Assembly (NCBI GenBank): GCA_024644235.1
Contig: JAHELJ010000008.1
Location: 1 to 64,000, forward strand
Reading direction: 5' to 3'
From: Lewinellaceae bacterium
Lineage (GTDB): Bacteria > Bacteroidota > Bacteroidia > Chitinophagales > Saprospiraceae
DNA length: 64,000 bases
Below the pieces are notes generated by a model, which was not told the origin of the DNA, made no database searches, and was given only the letters and a program-made list of their open reading frames with translations. This document shows, piece by piece, positions 45,547 through 54,562 of the stretch (within the stretch, counting starts at the first letter, position 1; each line of letters opens with the position of its first letter). Position numbers and translations under genes: made by a program.

Positions 45547-46239
45547 CTAGCTAAAATCCCTCGCCTTTGAAAGAGCTTTTACATATTCTTGAACGAACTG
45601 ATTTTTTTTCTTCAGCTTGTACTGCATGACCCAACGAGGATGTGGCAATGGTTTCACTTCCTCAAAAAAGCCATATTGGTCATTCAGCTTTTTTAAGTAC
45701 TTAAAATTTTTTCCTTTACCCATGCTGAAGGCAACATCAGTTCTACCGCCAATCCGGATCTGGGTGCGAATATTCTCAATGATAAGTGGTTGTACTACTT
45801 GCTCAAGATGTTTATCATCATAGTAGTTGTAGTTCTTTCCATCCTTCACAAAGCCAAGGGGACATATGGAGGTGATATAGAAGTGACTGTAGAACTCCCT
45901 TACGCCGCCTAAAGCCCTTATAAAGTCATAAACAAACAGGGATGATAATTCTTGTCGCTTGGCAAAATCATTTTCAATTCCACAAACCTCCTGCAACCGG
46001 ATAGGATCAGTAAACGGAACTCCTGTAATGCCGGCACCAAATCTGCCAGGATTGATTCCGAGTAGCAAACATCGGGGATGCGAGTCGTCAAAGTACTTAT
46101 TAAAGAAAAGCTGCATGATCTCTCTGACATAAGAACTATCGTAAGGATAGAGCCAATCAATTTCTCTTGGTAGATTGATTGTGGGCAAGCCAAAATGATA
46201 GTCCAGAACTTGCTCACCGAATGTTGGAGATTTTGGCAT
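45547..46239 (-). CDS. SMUG2/DUF4918-type uracil-DNA glycosylase family protein
   Basis: A 230-residue protein of the uracil-DNA glycosylase superfamily, resembling the SMUG2/DUF4918 branch. Motif 1 is CLLLGINPGRFGAGITGVPF with DP following; motif 2 is PLPHPRWVMQYK. The C-terminal YGFFEEVKPLPHPRW region fits. It would remove damaged bases such as uracil from DNA. The ATG at 46239 is preferred because the upstream ATG at 46290 lies before the Hsp20 terminator. Confidence 0.75.
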   Translation of the reverse strand: MPKSPTFGEQVLDYHFGLPTINLPREIDWLYPYDSSYVREIMQLFFNKYFDDSHPRCLLLGINPGRFGAGITGVPFTDPIRLQEVCGIENDFAKRQELSSLFVYDFIRALGGVREFYSHFYITSICPLGFVKDGKNYNYYDDKHLEQVVQPLIIENIRTQIRIGGRTDVAFSMGKGKNFKYLKKLNDQYGFFEEVKPLPHPRWVMQYKLKKKNQFVQEYVKALSKARDFS

Positions 46240-46242
46240 GGG

Positions 46243-46278
46243 GCTAAAAATAAAAATTGCCAGACATACGTCTGGCAA
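46243..46278 (-). terminator. Terminator of the Hsp20 gene
   Basis: TTGCCAGAC (46257-46265) and GTCTGGCAA (46270-46278) form a 9-bp stem with a 4-base loop, followed on the minus strand by TTTTTATTTTTAG. It ends the Hsp20 transcript. Confidence 0.85.
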
Positions 46279-46314
46279 CCCAACTGTCATAAAGTATTAA
46301 TCCTCAGATTGAAA

Positions 46315-46761
46315 TCAGGAGATCGTGATCTTCTTTGTTTCGGGTTTGGCGATCTCCATTTTTTTCATGCGTAACTTCAGTATTCCATTTTCATACTTAG
46401 CCTCGATCGTGTCAGAATTCGCGTTTTCCGGCAGTGTGAACGATCGGTAAAAGGATCGATAACTGAACTCTTTGCGAGTATAGTTGTCTTCCTTTTCGTC
46501 CTTCTTCTCTTCCTTTTCACACGAAATTACAAGTAACCCGTTTTCGATATTAACAACGAAATCCTCCTTGCGCAATCCCGGGGCTGCCACCTCGATCTCA
46601 AAGTGATCTTTCTCATCCTTGATATTTACAGCCGGTAGCCAACGGTCCCGTGCGGTGAAGAAATCGTCATCGAAAAATTTGTCTGAACCCCAGAAATCAT
46701 CCAGCCAGGACCTCATGCTGGGCGTCAGACCCCATCCATTTTTTCTTCTTACTGGTTTCAT
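46315..46761 (-). CDS. Hsp20/alpha-crystallin small heat-shock protein
   Basis: A 148-residue cytoplasmic chaperone that binds unfolding proteins without ATP. An N-terminal region rich in Trp/Phe (MRSWLDDFWGSDKFFDDDFF) is followed by the alpha-crystallin domain: PAVNIKDEKDHFEIEVAAPG, LRKEDFVVNIENGLLVISCE, YRSFYRSFTLPENANSD and the closing YENGILKLRM. A C-terminal IxI-like tail (KKITIS) is present. Length is typical. It is a single-gene unit closed by the terminator at 46243. Confidence 0.95.
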   Translation of the reverse strand: MKPVRRKNGWGLTPSMRSWLDDFWGSDKFFDDDFFTARDRWLPAVNIKDEKDHFEIEVAAPGLRKEDFVVNIENGLLVISCEKEEKKDEKEDNYTRKEFSYRSFYRSFTLPENANSDTIEAKYENGILKLRMKKMEIAKPETKKITIS

Positions 46762-46839
46762 CGCAGAAGTTTTTTATTGTGAATTAGTACCAATAAATGC
46801 AAATGTTAAAGATCAATATGAAAAATGTAATGATCCCAA

Positions 46840-47757
46840 TTACAGCTGGATATGATCTAAATCTTCTCTTGATCGGGAATTGGAGCGTTGGTAAATATCC
46901 GGTAATCGGATCGTATCACCTTCCACGTTTTTTACATTAAGATCATATCTGATTCGAACCAGCGTACCCACCGGGGCATGATAGTATATGATCCATGCTT
47001 CCTTTTCGCCCGTTCCAATACAACCATTAGAATACGCCTTGCCCAAGGTGATGGGATTGGTAGTCGGATGAATGAGTTGACCATTGCGTCTTCCGTTGAT
47101 TTCCGTTTCGAGCCAAGGAATTAGAGGCATGGCCGTGACTTTTCCATCGTCCCTCATTGTTTCGTGATAGCGCTTATTAGTGACAGGGTTGATGAAGGGA
47201 GGATCCTTGAAGATTTTCACAATTTGGCCTTCTCCAGTTAGCGTCCGCAAATCAGCATTTCTATCAATTGCCGCCAGGTATGCCTTACTATTGCGGCCCA
47301 CTCGCACAGGAAACTCCCACAATAAGACCTGATCACGAAAGATGCGAAGCTTGTACTCTGGAATATTGATATCTATGGCAAGAGTGGCCAACTCTTGCTG
47401 AATTCTGTTCAGTGAACCAGAATCAGGCAGTTGGATCTCATCGCCTTTCTCCAGGATTACCATATTCTTCTGATCAGCGATAAACTTGCCTTCCTCTGCG
47501 AGAATGTAGTAGTCTGTTCTGACCAGCCTCTCTAATATCCAAGGATTAGAATGTACCAGCAAATGCTCACGGATCTCTTTAGGAAATGAAGATAGATAGA
47601 CATCGGTCAGTTCTTTCAAATGCTCGAAGTAGTCCTGGATCTTTACATCTTTCTCCACTCGAATCATAATGGCTTCGTCCTTGACGATCTGACTAACTGC
47701 TAAAGGCATATTTAGCAGGATAAGGACGAAGACCTGTGCAACTAGTCGTAGAAACAT
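46840..47757 (-). CDS. L,D-transpeptidase (YkuD family), exported
   Basis: A 305-residue exported enzyme that cross-links peptidoglycan or attaches proteins to it. The signal peptide is MFLRLVAQVFVLILLNMPLAVS. The YkuD domain (about residues 150-290) has KLRIFRDQVLLWEFPVRVGR, the His in GQLIHPTTNPITLG and the catalytic Cys in KAYSNGCIGTGEKEAW. The usual SHGCIR is SNGCIG here, but Cys and the upstream His are kept. It is the second gene after the small membrane protein, 3 bases away. Confidence 0.88.
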   Translation of the reverse strand: MFLRLVAQVFVLILLNMPLAVSQIVKDEAIMIRVEKDVKIQDYFEHLKELTDVYLSSFPKEIREHLLVHSNPWILERLVRTDYYILAEEGKFIADQKNMVILEKGDEIQLPDSGSLNRIQQELATLAIDINIPEYKLRIFRDQVLLWEFPVRVGRNSKAYLAAIDRNADLRTLTGEGQIVKIFKDPPFINPVTNKRYHETMRDDGKVTAMPLIPWLETEINGRRNGQLIHPTTNPITLGKAYSNGCIGTGEKEAWIIYYHAPVGTLVRIRYDLNVKNVEGDTIRLPDIYQRSNSRSREDLDHIQL

Positions 47758-47760
47758 TTC

Positions 47761-48033
47761 TTAGCTAAATCCAATTAGAATCAATGCCAAAAGGATCAAG
47801 ATCAAGAGCCAACGAATTACCATCCATATCCTAGGATGATATAGAAAAACCATTGCGAAAGACTCGACGAATAGTATGATTGCCAGCGCAACGATGATCG
47901 TCATTGTCCAGTCTGTATCCCAAGCATTAAAGAAATGGGCCAATACCACAATCAAAATTGTAAGCAAGGTGTAGATCCTAGTAGACCAACTCAGATCATT
48001 ATGGAAGTCCTTCCATGTTTTACGTTTCATCAC
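47761..48033 (-). CDS. Small three-span membrane protein
   Basis: A 90-residue protein with three hydrophobic segments (IYTLLTILIVVLAHFF, WTMTIIVALAIILFVESFAM and WMVIRWLLILILLALILIGF) and a short charged N-terminus (MMKRKTWKDFHNDLS). No family is recognised. It precedes the L,D-transpeptidase gene by 3 bases, so the two are coexpressed and may share an envelope role. It is divergent from the xylulokinase gene. Confidence 0.7.
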   Translation of the reverse strand: MMKRKTWKDFHNDLSWSTRIYTLLTILIVVLAHFFNAWDTDWTMTIIVALAIILFVESFAMVFLYHPRIWMVIRWLLILILLALILIGFS

Positions 48034-48179
48034 CTGTGGTTTTCCTTTTCAATTATCGACCTACAGAGTGAGACCTCATATGATCAGGCTCACATTTCAC
48101 TATGATCCGGCAAATAGTTCCAATCCAAGTCCAGAAACCATATTTTGGGCATAAGTTATGGTTTGTCAAAATCAAGCAT

Positions 48180-49673
48180 ATGTACCTGATTGGATATGAC
48201 ATTGGTAGTTCTTCGATAAAGGCCGCCCTGGTGGAAGCAGATACTGGCCGAGTATTATCGATAGTGCAAATGCCAGACACGGAAATGGCTATCGAGGCCA
48301 GGCAGGATGGTTGGGCGGAACAGGCTCCCGAGACCTGGTGGAAGCATGTCTGTGATGCTACCAAGAAGCTGCTCAGCGACCACCCCGAAGCTACGCCCGA
48401 GGAGATCAAGGGAGTTGGTATTGCCTATCAAATGCATGGATTGGTATTAATGGACAAGGATGGCAATGTTCTACGCCCTGCCATTATTTGGTGCGACAGC
48501 AGAGCGGTGGATATTGGCCGGGAAGCCTTTCAAGGTATCGGGCCTGAACGCTCACTCGAACACTTACTTAATTCACCGGGCAACTTCACTGCATCTAAAT
48601 TAAAATGGGTCCAGGAAAATGAACCCCAGATCTATCAGCGAATCCATAAAATCATGCTGCCCGGTGATTACATCGCTTACAAAATGTCTGGCGTGATGAA
48701 CACGACGATCTCCGGTTTGTCTGAGGGCATACTATGGGATTTTAAAGAGAAAAAAGTGGCCGATCTGGTCATGAGATACTATAATTTTGACGATAGCTTG
48801 ATCCCGGAAATCGTGCCATCAGTCTGTGTGCAAAGCAAGATTGGCAGATGGGGAGCTAGTGCCACAGGGCTGGCACCTGGGACATCCATCGGATACAGAG
48901 CTGGAGATCAGCCCAATAATGCCGTTGCCTTGAGGGCCTTATACCCGGGAGAAGTGGCTGCCACCGGTGGCACCTCGGGAGTAGTTTATGGAGTAGTCGG
49001 CGAACCGGTTTTCGATCCGAAGAGCCGAGTGAACGGATTTGCGCATGTGCCCTACACCCCGACTAATCCCAGCATCGGCATTTTACTCTGTATCAATGGA
49101 GCAGGTATTCTGTATGCGTGGATACGGAACCAAATCGCTGGTTCAGACACTACTTATCATTCACTTGAGGAAGAAGCCTCAAAAATACCGGTAGGTAGCG
49201 ACGGGTTGCTTGTGCTGCCATTTGGCAATGGGGCCGAGCGTATGTTTCAGAATCGAAATTTAGGGGCTACGGTGAGCAATCTACAACTCACCCGTCATCG
49301 TAAAGAACATCTCTATCGGGCCAGTTTGGAGGGTATTGCCTATTCTTTCGCCTATGGCATTGACATCCTGAAAGAGATTGGTTTGAGTGTCGATGTGATC
49401 AGAGTAGGAAATGACAATCTGTTTCAATCTAAAATATTCAGTCAAACCATTTGCAACCTCACCCAGTCTGGTATTGAGGTCGCGGAGACCACGGGGGCAG
49501 TAGGTGCCGCCTTGGCTGCCGGAGCAGGAGTAGGTTACTATCCTACTTTGGAAGATGGTCTTCAGCAATTGAAGATCATCCAAAGCTTCGAGCCTGACCA
49601 AAACATTAGCGCATATAGCAGCGGCTACGGCAATTGGCTAGAGGAATTGGAAAAACTATTGCAGTCCCAATAA
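48180..49673 (+). CDS. xylB: Xylulokinase (FGGY family)
   Basis: A 497-residue cytoplasmic sugar kinase that phosphorylates D-xylulose to xylulose-5-phosphate. The N-terminal phosphate-binding signature is YLIGYDIGSSSIKAALVEA. The substrate region is GIAYQMHGLVLMDKDG with AIIWCDSRA. Later motifs are TASKLKWVQENEP, GYRAGDQPNNAVALRAL and the second ATP-site signature around TTGAVGAALAAGAG. The ATG at 48180 places the Gly-rich start at residue 5; the upstream ATG at 48102 is rejected. Other pentose genes (isomerase, transporter) are not adjacent. Fits use of xylose or arabinose released by GH51-type enzymes (inference). Confidence 0.88.
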   Translation: MYLIGYDIGSSSIKAALVEADTGRVLSIVQMPDTEMAIEARQDGWAEQAPETWWKHVCDATKKLLSDHPEATPEEIKGVGIAYQMHGLVLMDKDGNVLRPAIIWCDSRAVDIGREAFQGIGPERSLEHLLNSPGNFTASKLKWVQENEPQIYQRIHKIMLPGDYIAYKMSGVMNTTISGLSEGILWDFKEKKVADLVMRYYNFDDSLIPEIVPSVCVQSKIGRWGASATGLAPGTSIGYRAGDQPNNAVALRALYPGEVAATGGTSGVVYGVVGEPVFDPKSRVNGFAHVPYTPTNPSIGILLCINGAGILYAWIRNQIAGSDTTYHSLEEEASKIPVGSDGLLVLPFGNGAERMFQNRNLGATVSNLQLTRHRKEHLYRASLEGIAYSFAYGIDILKEIGLSVDVIRVGNDNLFQSKIFSQTICNLTQSGIEVAETTGAVGAALAAGAGVGYYPTLEDGLQQLKIIQSFEPDQNISAYSSGYGNWLEELEKLLQSQ

Positions 49674-50074
49674 GGTAGCCCTTCTGCATGAACTCAGGCT
49701 GAGGTTAACCGATTGCAGATCCCAAACCATGCTCCTCGATTTAATAACACCACCAATGGACCTTTACCCAGCAAATGTCGAACGACATTTTTCGCACCGT
49801 TTTGATCCAAACTGCGGATAGATGCTATCTTATCCCCCACTTGACCGACCTAGCGGGATGCGGTTATTATTGAGATCCATCCCTAGTCTATAATGGTTGA
49901 TTCTCTAAGCAAACACGACGGCGCTTTACATCAGGATACATAGTCAAAACAAGTATTTCAGAAATGATGCGTTATCCTTTAAAGGAAGAAGACATAGTAA
50001 TGTTTTTGATATTTTGGGACATAGATATCCTAGCGAAAAAAGTTAAATTGGCATTTCTTAAAACAAGTTTTTTC
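49674..50074. other. Gene-less stretch with a short dyad
   Basis: No convincing gene in 401 bases. AAATGTCG and CGACATTT form an 18-base dyad at 49773-49790 followed by TT; it may be a weak xylB terminator or an operator. Nothing else could be supported. Confidence 0.4.
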
Positions 50075-50482
50075 ATGAAAAATGGTTTGATATGTTTCTT
50101 AGCCACTGGATTGCTGGTGGCAGTTGGGATGATGACAACATCATGTTCGGCATCAAAGAAAGCGACTGCAAAAGCGGCAGAGCTGAAAGATCCTGTGACA
50201 GGTACTTGGGATTATGAGGTCTCAGGGACTCCGGATGGCGATGTAAATGGCCAGATGATCATCACCAAGGAGGGCGATAGCTACAAAGCGAAATTGGCAA
50301 GTGATATCGGGGAGGTGCAAATTGACAATTTGGTCATTGACAATCAAAGTATGAAGGGTTCATTTGACTACCAGGGATTTCAGCTTGATATTTCCGGTGA
50401 CTTTGAGGGAGAGGCTTTCAACGGAGAAGTCGGTGTTGATTTTACCACTTTTCCAATCAATGCAACCCGTCGAGTCGAGTGA
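50075..50482 (+). CDS. Hypothetical lipoprotein
   Basis: A 135-residue predicted lipoprotein (MKNGLICFLATGLLVAVGMM then TTSCSASKK). The body is a small beta-rich domain with alternating strands (TGTWDYEVSGTPDGDVNG, MIITKEGDSYKAKLAS, FDYQGFQLDISGDFEGEAF). This pattern is common in Bacteroidota lipoproteins of unknown role. The ATG at 50075 is favoured over the ATG at 49964, which would place a non-signal stretch first. It is convergent with dnaA. Confidence 0.75.
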   Translation: MKNGLICFLATGLLVAVGMMTTSCSASKKATAKAAELKDPVTGTWDYEVSGTPDGDVNGQMIITKEGDSYKAKLASDIGEVQIDNLVIDNQSMKGSFDYQGFQLDISGDFEGEAFNGEVGVDFTTFPINATRRVE

Positions 50483-50509
50483 GATTCTTGATGGGATAAA
50501 GTTGGGAGA

Positions 50510-51910
50510 CTAACCTGCGAGGCTCATAGCCACTTTTTTCTCGAGCTCCTGAACGGTGTCTTTAAAAATCGCATCGGTATCCATTAGATCCTGTACAGCA
50601 TTACAGGAGTAGATAACGGTGCTGTGATCCCGGCCACCAAATTTTGCACCAATCGATTTCAATGATTTATTGGTAAGTTTCTTAGCGAGATACATCGACA
50701 GTTGCCGGGCAATCACGATGGATCGTTTGCGCGTTTTACTCTGCAACTTTTCTACCGGCATGCTGAAATGGTCAGCCACCAGATCCTTAATACTATCGAC
50801 GGTGACCTGCTTAGAAATCTGACTGACAAATTTTTGGATCACCTCTCTGGCAAGGTCAATATCTATTTCCCTACGATTGAGAGAGGCTTGTGCAATGATC
50901 GAAATGAGGACTCCTTCCAATTCACGGATGTTGTTCTGGATGTTGTAGCAAATAAATTCAACTACGGTATTGGGCACCTCAACACCCTCATCAATCATTT
51001 TCGACTCAAGAATCGCAATTCTAGTCTCAAGGTCAGGAGCTTGGAGATCGGCAGTTAGTCCCCACTTAAATCGTGATATCAACCTTTCCTGCATGCCATC
51101 AAGGTCTTTTGGAGGTCTGTCGGAAGTGAGAATCAGTTGCTTGCCGCTTTGGTGAAGCTGATTGAAGATATGGAAGAAGATCTCCTGGGTCTTTTGTTTA
51201 TTAGCGAGAAACTGGATGTCGTCAACAATCAACACATCGATTAGTTGGTAGAAGTTCACAAAATCATTGATTGCATTGTTCTTGATCGACTGAATGATTT
51301 GATTGGTAAACTTCTCACTTGAGACGTAAAGCACAGATCGGTTCGATTGCTCACTGACAATTTGATTGCCTACTGCCTGTGCCAGATGTGTTTTACCTAA
51401 TCCCACATCACCATAGATCACAAGTGGATTGAAGGCTGTTCCACCAGGTTTGTTTGCCACAGCAACGCCTGCACTTCGGGCTAACCGGTTGCAATCTCCT
51501 TCGATATAAGATTCAAACGTGTATTTAGGGTTGAGTTGTGGATCAACCTTCAATTTCTTGATACCAGGAATGACGAAAGGATTCTTAATCTCTTCTTCGT
51601 CGATAGATACTGATACTCCGGTACTACCATTTGATGGTTTGTAACGATTCTCATCTGTTCGAAGCAGGATTTGATATTCCAAGCGGCCCTCTACGCCAAG
51701 TTGTTCTCGGATGGATCTTTTGAGCAGATTTACATAGTGCTCTTCAAGCCACTCATAGAAAAATTTATTGGGTACTTGGATGGTAAGTGCATTCTCGTTT
51801 AGCCCCACTGGTTTGATTGGCTCAAACCATGTTTTGAAACTCTGGGGATTCACAGAATCTTTTATGGTGTCGAGACACCTCTCCCATACAGTTTGACAGT
51901 CTTTAACCAT
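50510..51910 (-). CDS. dnaA: Chromosomal replication initiator DnaA
   Basis: A 466-residue initiator that opens the origin of replication. Domain I is at the start (WERCLDTIKDSVNPQSFKTW). The AAA+ domain has Walker A GDVGLGKTHLAQAVG, Walker B DVLIVDDIQFLANK and sensor QLILTSDRPPKDLDG. The C-terminal domain IV has the DnaA-box recognition segment SIGAKFGGRDHSTVIYSCN. Length is typical. No DnaA-box cluster could be found nearby, so dnaA may not be at the origin here. Confidence 0.98.
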   Translation of the reverse strand: MVKDCQTVWERCLDTIKDSVNPQSFKTWFEPIKPVGLNENALTIQVPNKFFYEWLEEHYVNLLKRSIREQLGVEGRLEYQILLRTDENRYKPSNGSTGVSVSIDEEEIKNPFVIPGIKKLKVDPQLNPKYTFESYIEGDCNRLARSAGVAVANKPGGTAFNPLVIYGDVGLGKTHLAQAVGNQIVSEQSNRSVLYVSSEKFTNQIIQSIKNNAINDFVNFYQLIDVLIVDDIQFLANKQKTQEIFFHIFNQLHQSGKQLILTSDRPPKDLDGMQERLISRFKWGLTADLQAPDLETRIAILESKMIDEGVEVPNTVVEFICYNIQNNIRELEGVLISIIAQASLNRREIDIDLAREVIQKFVSQISKQVTVDSIKDLVADHFSMPVEKLQSKTRKRSIVIARQLSMYLAKKLTNKSLKSIGAKFGGRDHSTVIYSCNAVQDLMDTDAIFKDTVQELEKKVAMSLAG

Positions 51911-52214
51911 TCTTTTACAGTCTCTTTCGAATCGAATAATCGGATAAAAAGTACAGTCTTTATATCAGGGAAAAACGAAGAAATTCAGTTCACGGTTTTT
52001 CATCAGTTTAATTAGCTTCCCTAAGCTCAAACAAATTTGAAAAAAAAAAATTGTAAACCGAATAGATGCACTTTGATTTACTCCTATTTTAATTAAATTA
52101 AGAATCAATTTAAAGTATAAAACTAGCTATGTCAACTAGTTCTACCTAAAATTCTTTGAAAAAAAATATTGAAAATTTCTAACATACGTCTTCCTGACAA
52201 CCGCACGCGAAAGG
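51911..52214. other. AT-rich gene-less stretch upstream of dnaA
   Basis: 304 bases, strongly AT-rich (including a run of eleven A near 52038 and TTTTAATTAAATTAAG near 52090). A TTATCCGAT-like sequence on the minus strand near 51940 is the only approach to a DnaA box; no array is present. It probably holds the dnaA promoter. Confidence 0.4.
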
Positions 52215-53138
52215 TCAGCTAATCATGCGGTTTTGGCAGGTAACACAGTGCTTTTTCCGGTTGTATTCGAAGTGAATATCAAGCCTTCCAAGCAGTATTC
52301 CTGCCCACCCTACTTGATTGATCGTCACTGGATTGTTGTGCTTGTTCAGAACTATCTCTGGAGCCCTCATGAACGTGTGGGTGTGACCCCCCAGGATGAG
52401 ATCAATATGTGAAGATTGATTGGCCAATTTTACGTCATCAATTTTGTTGCTACGGTACTTGTAGCCAAGGTGGGAAAGACAAATTATATAGTCACATTTC
52501 TCGTCTTTTTTCAAAATCGACGCAATGTGATTTACCCTTTCTACCGGAGTCTGATAACGGGTGGCTTTGTAAAGTTTGTCAGGGACCAAGCTTTCCAATT
52601 CGATGCCGACACCCAGAACTCCTACTTTCAAATGATCGATTTCGAAGATTTGGTAAGGTCTACTTTTACCATTCATCACCGTATCACTAAAATCATAGTT
52701 GCAATTGAGCATTGGAAATGTGCATCCGGTAGCCAATTCCGCCAATCGATCGATCCCTCCATCAAAATCATGATTACCGATGGTAGCAGCATCATACTTC
52801 ATCAAATCCATCAACTCAAATTCAACTTCGCCCCCAAAAAAATTGAAGTACGGCGTACCCTGAAGAATGTCTCCTGAGTCGAAAAGCAAGACGTTGGGTT
52901 CCTGGGCACGGATCTCTTCGATGACTCGCATCCGCTTGGAAGCTCCGCCCAAGCCAGCGTTTCTGCTTCCATCATTAGGAAAAGGCTCTACCCGGCTGTG
53001 TACATCATTGGTGTGAAGGATGGTCAACTTTACGAAGTCAGGCACCCCTTCAAATGCCAGTCCTGGCATGGCCCCCAGACTCATCAGTGCGGCACCGGTA
53101 GCCGACTTCTGTAAAAAACTTCTTCTATTCAATTTCAT
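52215..53138 (-). CDS. 5'-nucleotidase N-terminal metallophosphatase with Tat signal
   Basis: A 307-residue protein carrying only the calcineurin-like catalytic half of UshA-type 5'-nucleotidases. The start MKLNRRSFLQKSATGAALM is a twin-arginine signal; the ATG at 53204 is rejected. Metal motifs are ILHTNDVHSRVEPF, LLFDSGDILQG, TIGNHDFDGG, ICLSHLG and LGGHTHTF. The substrate-binding C-terminal domain is absent from this chain but encoded by the preceding gene, which it overlaps by 4 bases (ATGA). The two chains probably form one periplasmic enzyme acting on nucleotides or sugar nucleotides. Confidence 0.9.
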   Translation of the reverse strand: MKLNRRSFLQKSATGAALMSLGAMPGLAFEGVPDFVKLTILHTNDVHSRVEPFPNDGSRNAGLGGASKRMRVIEEIRAQEPNVLLFDSGDILQGTPYFNFFGGEVEFELMDLMKYDAATIGNHDFDGGIDRLAELATGCTFPMLNCNYDFSDTVMNGKSRPYQIFEIDHLKVGVLGVGIELESLVPDKLYKATRYQTPVERVNHIASILKKDEKCDYIICLSHLGYKYRSNKIDDVKLANQSSHIDLILGGHTHTFMRAPEIVLNKHNNPVTINQVGWAGILLGRLDIHFEYNRKKHCVTCQNRMIS

Positions 53139-53908
53139 TCCTCGAGCACGATTGTTCGACCTTCGATGGTTGCCTCGATCTGTTTTCCATTCTTCTCCAG
53201 CCACATCACCTGATCTATTAAAGCATCTCTAAAATAAACTTCCAGATTCTCACGGGGTTGATCCTCCAAGAAATCACAACGGTCGCCCCCGTTTGCTACA
53301 TAGTCACTGATGACGATCGTGTATATTTTTTGGTTATCAATGGGCAGGCCATGGAGAGTGACCTCATGAACCAGGCTATCCCTGATGCTGAGCTGAACGC
53401 CCCGGCTTATCGGCCAGCCACCATAGTCTGCTATCCTTTCGAATAAACGCATGAGTACATCTCCTTTGAGTGAAAGCACCACGAGGTAATTGTCGAATGG
53501 CATCAATTCATAAATCTTACCCTTGTTGATGTCTCCTGCCGGCAGACTCGGAATACGCAGACCACCATAATTTGACATCGCCAAATCAAGATCCTTACCG
53601 GTGTATCGAATCGCGTAGTCCAGAATCGCGTCAGCGACCCAATTACCAAGAGTAGATTCAGGTTTTTCTTTCAGTAGTTCCATTGCACATTGGCCAATCA
53701 CCTGGCTCATCTGTTGATCCAGCTGAGCCTTATATGGAGCGATCAAGGATTCTACTTCCGAATCAGAAGGACTGGCTGCAATCTTCTCATTGATTCGAAT
53801 CGTTTGAGGGTCCTCTTTTGCAATGTGGTAAACACGACTGCATCCGGAAAAGACAGTTAACAACCCTAGAATTATGGCGGTTCTAATGTCTTTGTATAAG
53901 TAGCTCAT
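53135..53908 (-). CDS. 5'-nucleotidase C-terminal domain lipoprotein
   Basis: A 257-residue lipoprotein (MSYLYKDIRTAIILGLLTVF, SGC) carrying the substrate-binding half of 5'-nucleotidases. Family motifs are ESTLGNWVADAILDYA, DLAMSNYGGLRIPSLPAG, KGKIYELMPFDNYLVVLSLK and YVANGGDRCDFL. In ordinary enzymes this domain follows the metallophosphatase domain in one chain; here it comes first in the operon as a separate membrane-anchored protein. It overlaps both neighbours by 4 bases. Confidence 0.9.
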   Translation of the reverse strand: MSYLYKDIRTAIILGLLTVFSGCSRVYHIAKEDPQTIRINEKIAASPSDSEVESLIAPYKAQLDQQMSQVIGQCAMELLKEKPESTLGNWVADAILDYAIRYTGKDLDLAMSNYGGLRIPSLPAGDINKGKIYELMPFDNYLVVLSLKGDVLMRLFERIADYGGWPISRGVQLSIRDSLVHEVTLHGLPIDNQKIYTIVISDYVANGGDRCDFLEDQPRENLEVYFRDALIDQVMWLEKNGKQIEATIEGRTIVLEE

Positions 53909-54438
53909 ACATGCAACTTTGCTTCCTGCTTGATAGCAAATAGAGCTTTCCTGCCTGGGTCATGCTTGCTTCGTGAGAAGTGTTCAATAAGCGCATTACT
54001 GTAGATATCAGCGTCCTCGGTGAAGGCTACATTTATCATGACCTGATTGAGCTGATTAAAGATTTCCTGTTTGGCTACCTTCACGATCTCCCAAAGCTTG
54101 TCTGAGACATAAATCTGTTGGGTTACGTTATGTTCAAACTCCTGCTGAATGGCAATCATCAAAGCCGATTGAAGATCACCTGATGACATGCCTTTTGTCT
54201 TTAGTCGGGCTATCAATGCAGGAATGTCAATTCTCTCAAAAAATAGGGCAAGACGTTCGTAAGCCTTAAGTTTTAGCGGTAGTGTTTGCCCGTTTGTCTG
54301 TCTTTGAAGTTCTATCATTTCCATCTCTCGACGATTGTTGAGAAACTGCTTGATGAGCATATAGCAAATAACAAATACAATCAGCGCCGGCAAGCACACC
54401 AGGAGTAGATAAAACCAGCCTATGGATGCATCTCCCAT
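53905..54438 (-). CDS. DUF7935-like membrane protein
   Basis: A 177-residue protein with one N-terminal membrane segment (WFYLLLVCLPALIVFVICYML) and a cytoplasmic helical domain. The segments LPLKLKAYERLALFFERIDI and QQEFEHNVTQQIYVSD resemble a conserved Bacteroidota family I know as DUF7935. The function is unknown. It is the first gene of a three-gene operon with the split nucleotidase, overlapping the next gene by 4 bases. Confidence 0.7.
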   Translation of the reverse strand: MGDASIGWFYLLLVCLPALIVFVICYMLIKQFLNNRREMEMIELQRQTNGQTLPLKLKAYERLALFFERIDIPALIARLKTKGMSSGDLQSALMIAIQQEFEHNVTQQIYVSDKLWEIVKVAKQEIFNQLNQVMINVAFTEDADIYSNALIEHFSRSKHDPGRKALFAIKQEAKLHV

Positions 54439-54562
54439 GGAAGTGAAGGATTAATTTTGAAAATGAACAAATTACCATTAAAATACGTTAGTCACAACGA
54501 TAGATCACCGGGTACTGGTGGCTTTTCGTAACTTTACAGAGACTTTCGAAATCATTAGTAAT

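Noticed and set aside
49694-49841. Minus-strand coding-like stretch (NGAKNVVRHLLGKGPL...) downstream of xylB
   Set aside because: On careful reading it needs a frameshift to join its two parts and has no start; I could not support even a pseudogene.
51911-52214. Origin of replication (oriC) next to dnaA
   Set aside because: The region is AT-rich, but no cluster of TTATCCACA-type DnaA boxes could be found and dnaN/recF are absent.
52215-53908. Single frameshifted 5'-nucleotidase gene
   Set aside because: The two halves are in reversed order, and each has its own export signal and start, so they are separate genes rather than one broken gene.
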